Positions 63,501 through 64,000 of a stretch of 64,000 nt of DNA are shown one piece after another. The DNA is from a gamma proteobacterium symbiont of Ctena orbiculata (GTDB lineage Bacteria > Pseudomonadota > Gammaproteobacteria > Chromatiales > Chromatiaceae): assembly GCA_003058495.1 (NCBI GenBank), contig QBVC01000025.1:62001-126000 (forward strand). Direction: 5' to 3'. The notes beneath the pieces were generated by a model, which was given only the letters and a program-made list of their open reading frames with translations, was not told the DNA's origin and did not search any database. The position numbers and the translations under genes are program-made. The first letter of the stretch is position 1, and every line of letters begins with the position of its first letter.

Positions 63501-63580
63501 AGCAACTGCCGGAACGATTGCAAGCCCAACAGCCCTGGATACGGCGGCTGCCCAAGACGGGTATCCTCAATCCGCTTTGA
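60566..63580 (+). CDS. Large coiled-coil membrane protein with C-terminal SPOR domain
   Basis: 1004 residues from GTG 60566. Residues 15-700 are almost continuous heptad coiled coil, Gln/Glu/Leu/Arg-rich and cytoplasmic; a Lys-rich start (KKKKKLKKKE) precedes it. One transmembrane helix (about 715-737) puts the C-terminus in the periplasm. A second coil (about 770-900) leads to a SPOR domain (about 915-1004; GGYTIQLVGVSKREAIDAF, WYTLLFGIYSR). SPOR domains bind denuded septal peptidoglycan, so the protein may link division or pole sites to a long cytoplasmic rod. DamX-like in topology but far larger. Confidence 0.82.
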   Translation: MKKKKKLKKKELAVRIGGLVDQFSDLNKRLNRVSHDRLNQGIQLDQLSEDSAGVQRRLEELQAQIEGMVSQEEELRLLMQSLQLQSAEADTRDEPSAAEQQTRQALSRLNQQLASLQAQQEGLEGTLESGSHAVDLVENKADDLRRDMAELLSHIRRLEESGSELLVSDSQHESQIRSLQNDIAELSRRMERDGGDGESPQQDLSHLLQESAQPLRQEIEHLGHQLTEKGGQQKELERRLLELSKRIGETGARVESQQQDKARFNDVLELRLSKLENLANDLEPVSDADAAQLAELEQKLNRVEEDLGSLLAERNSSAQNYLLLDEKGRELAARLDALDGVLSEQSAKNSALQDLVNRLDSELENRDRGLEERLKAADLRLSRYIEEQAERPDPMASIPNLLAEQKGDFENIVELLKQEIRGLDSKLESLDMDEHEASERLNLLATDLDHQAGNREEMQHALSSARDELSRKIDELDSRLSATEAQLSTQDESTKEQSRQLANLTEELAEQGKYGVDLKLATANLQEEAGVLKTGSNKLGKRIESLAHTLQQGEEREARIAQQLTAMEQEQTEIREQNELVMDSLLERVKSTQARLAEQSGLHEGISQRLDDLESSLQEQFRSIDAKHHKLTEIESDNRERLTLQAQSNHSLSETIAEMRTEHQALLEQTGEQKTFLEAMTSEYGKRQREAEEMGRRFGLLGAQVESVRSLGTYHTVAIGVLLLLLLISALMGYNYLSNRIGGVERDISLELMRISENFVSRDELGRLTDGSGYDALAVEELIRSQQRLEQQLVELEEQLAASMDTTTTLEATEDKDASGEPQVSLPPSGDENVTQRFERMDSMLNGLRSEFDARIARLEAQSGVQLSGQGEIAEKIDQMASTLQGLKDEYQQMEEPAQSAPTEQPPGSPQAWQAMRKIGGYTIQLVGVSKREAIDAFIERYALEGEMAYTETERDGKAWYTLLFGIYSRQAEAANALQQLPERLQAQQPWIRRLPKTGILNPL

Positions 63581-63942
63581 GGCCGTCGACCCCCTGGGGC
63601 ATCCGGGGCGATGCACACCTCGCGCCATTCATCAAGCAAGGGAATGCGGCCGGAACCCATCCAGTGGCGCGCCCTGATCCAGCATCAATGAACAGGTGCA
63701 AATGCGATGGCGATTCAAGGTATAAAGGCCGCCATTAGGCTCTCTGTCACAAATCGCCCCCCCTGAATTGATTTGCCCGGATATATCCTTGTAGAAAAGG
63801 GTGGATCTGTTGAACTAATCCAATTTTGGGTCAACCTTGAATTAACCAGGATTCCGGATGACTGTTTTGTAGTTGGCAATCCGATGGATCGTTCCATTAC
63901 TATCTTTTACGGGCCGATATCACGAGTCAAGGGGGGCAAGTC
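63581..63942. other. Intergenic region before the GFA-family gene
   Basis: 362 bases; no supported gene. Short frames in it lack binding sites or lie antisense. AT-rich in the last 200 bases. Confidence 0.5.
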
Positions 63943-64000
63943 ATGAGCGAACATTATCAGGGTAGCTGTCACTGTGGTGCCGTACGTTTCTCCTTCGTGG
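63943..64000 (+). CDS. GFA-family protein (partial, runs off the right edge)
   Basis: Only 19 codons are visible from ATG 63943, with GGGGGGCAAG upstream. MSEHYQGSCHCGAVRFSFV matches the N-terminus of GFA (glutathione-dependent formaldehyde-activating-like) zinc proteins, whose first zinc Cys pair is CHCG. Confidence 0.8.
   Translation, partial: MSEHYQGSCHCGAVRFSFV

Overview
The window reads as one contiguous chromosomal segment of a GC-rich (roughly 58-62 %) gammaproteobacterium, most likely a sulfur-oxidising Chromatiales/Thiotrichales-type chemolithotroph or a symbiont relative such as Sedimenticola or Thiodiazotropha. Support comes from ZipA, RluB, the rnm-yciO-trpS-scpAB-rluB gene order, an Isp-type NiFe hydrogenase of the Thiocapsa hynS-isp1-isp2-hynL type, SHP/DHC cytochromes, a SoxW-like double thioredoxin protein and VPxPA-type PEP-CTERM proteins. 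The species assignment is inference.

Layout. 1-9.8 kb: a partial YiiX-like amidase gene, then a hydrogenase locus with hypC-hypA-hypB-hypD leftward and maturation protease, HupH-like protein, hynS, isp1, isp2 and hynL rightward; hypE and hypF are not present. 9.8-10.2 kb: intergenic DNA filled with copies of two dispersed repeat families. 10.2-14.2 kb: cytochrome b, SHP-type and diheme cytochromes c, a PepSY protein and an OmpR/histidine-kinase pair. 14.3-19.1 kb: symporter small subunit, CbrA/CrbS-type symporter-kinase, receiver-only regulator and CBS-DUF294 nucleotidyltransferase. 19.1-26.4 kb: membrane LuxR-type regulator, Cys-rich secreted protein, LbtU-like porin, heme-sensor GGDEF-EAL protein, EF-hand protein and YgfX.

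26.5-34.0 kb is the most unusual part: a leftward four-gene unit of DUF2235 alpha/beta hydrolase, MBL-fold hydrolase, CHAT protease with a helical C-terminus, and a DUF4062-NACHT-FGE protein. MBL and CHAT overlap by ATGA. Base composition falls sharply in the CHAT gene and in the FGE-encoding 3' end of the NACHT gene, as expected of an exchanged module. It looks like an immune or conflict system in which an NTP-dependent sensor, a protease and hydrolytic effectors cooperate; the function is inferred.

34.0-57.6 kb is mostly core: FGGY kinase, queF, smc-zipA-ligA, a group of small envelope genes (one a PlsC-like protein lacking the catalytic His), a PpiC lipoprotein, yciI, yciB, then rnm-yciO-M50 protease-trpS-scpA-scpB-rluB-endonuclease III-like, a diguanylate cyclase, the SoxW-like protein and tRNA-Lys(TTT). 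57.8-64 kb: two AT-richer PEP-CTERM genes, one with a possible sigma-54 promoter, a small orphan gene, a 1004-residue coiled-coil SPOR protein and the start of a GFA-family gene at the right edge.
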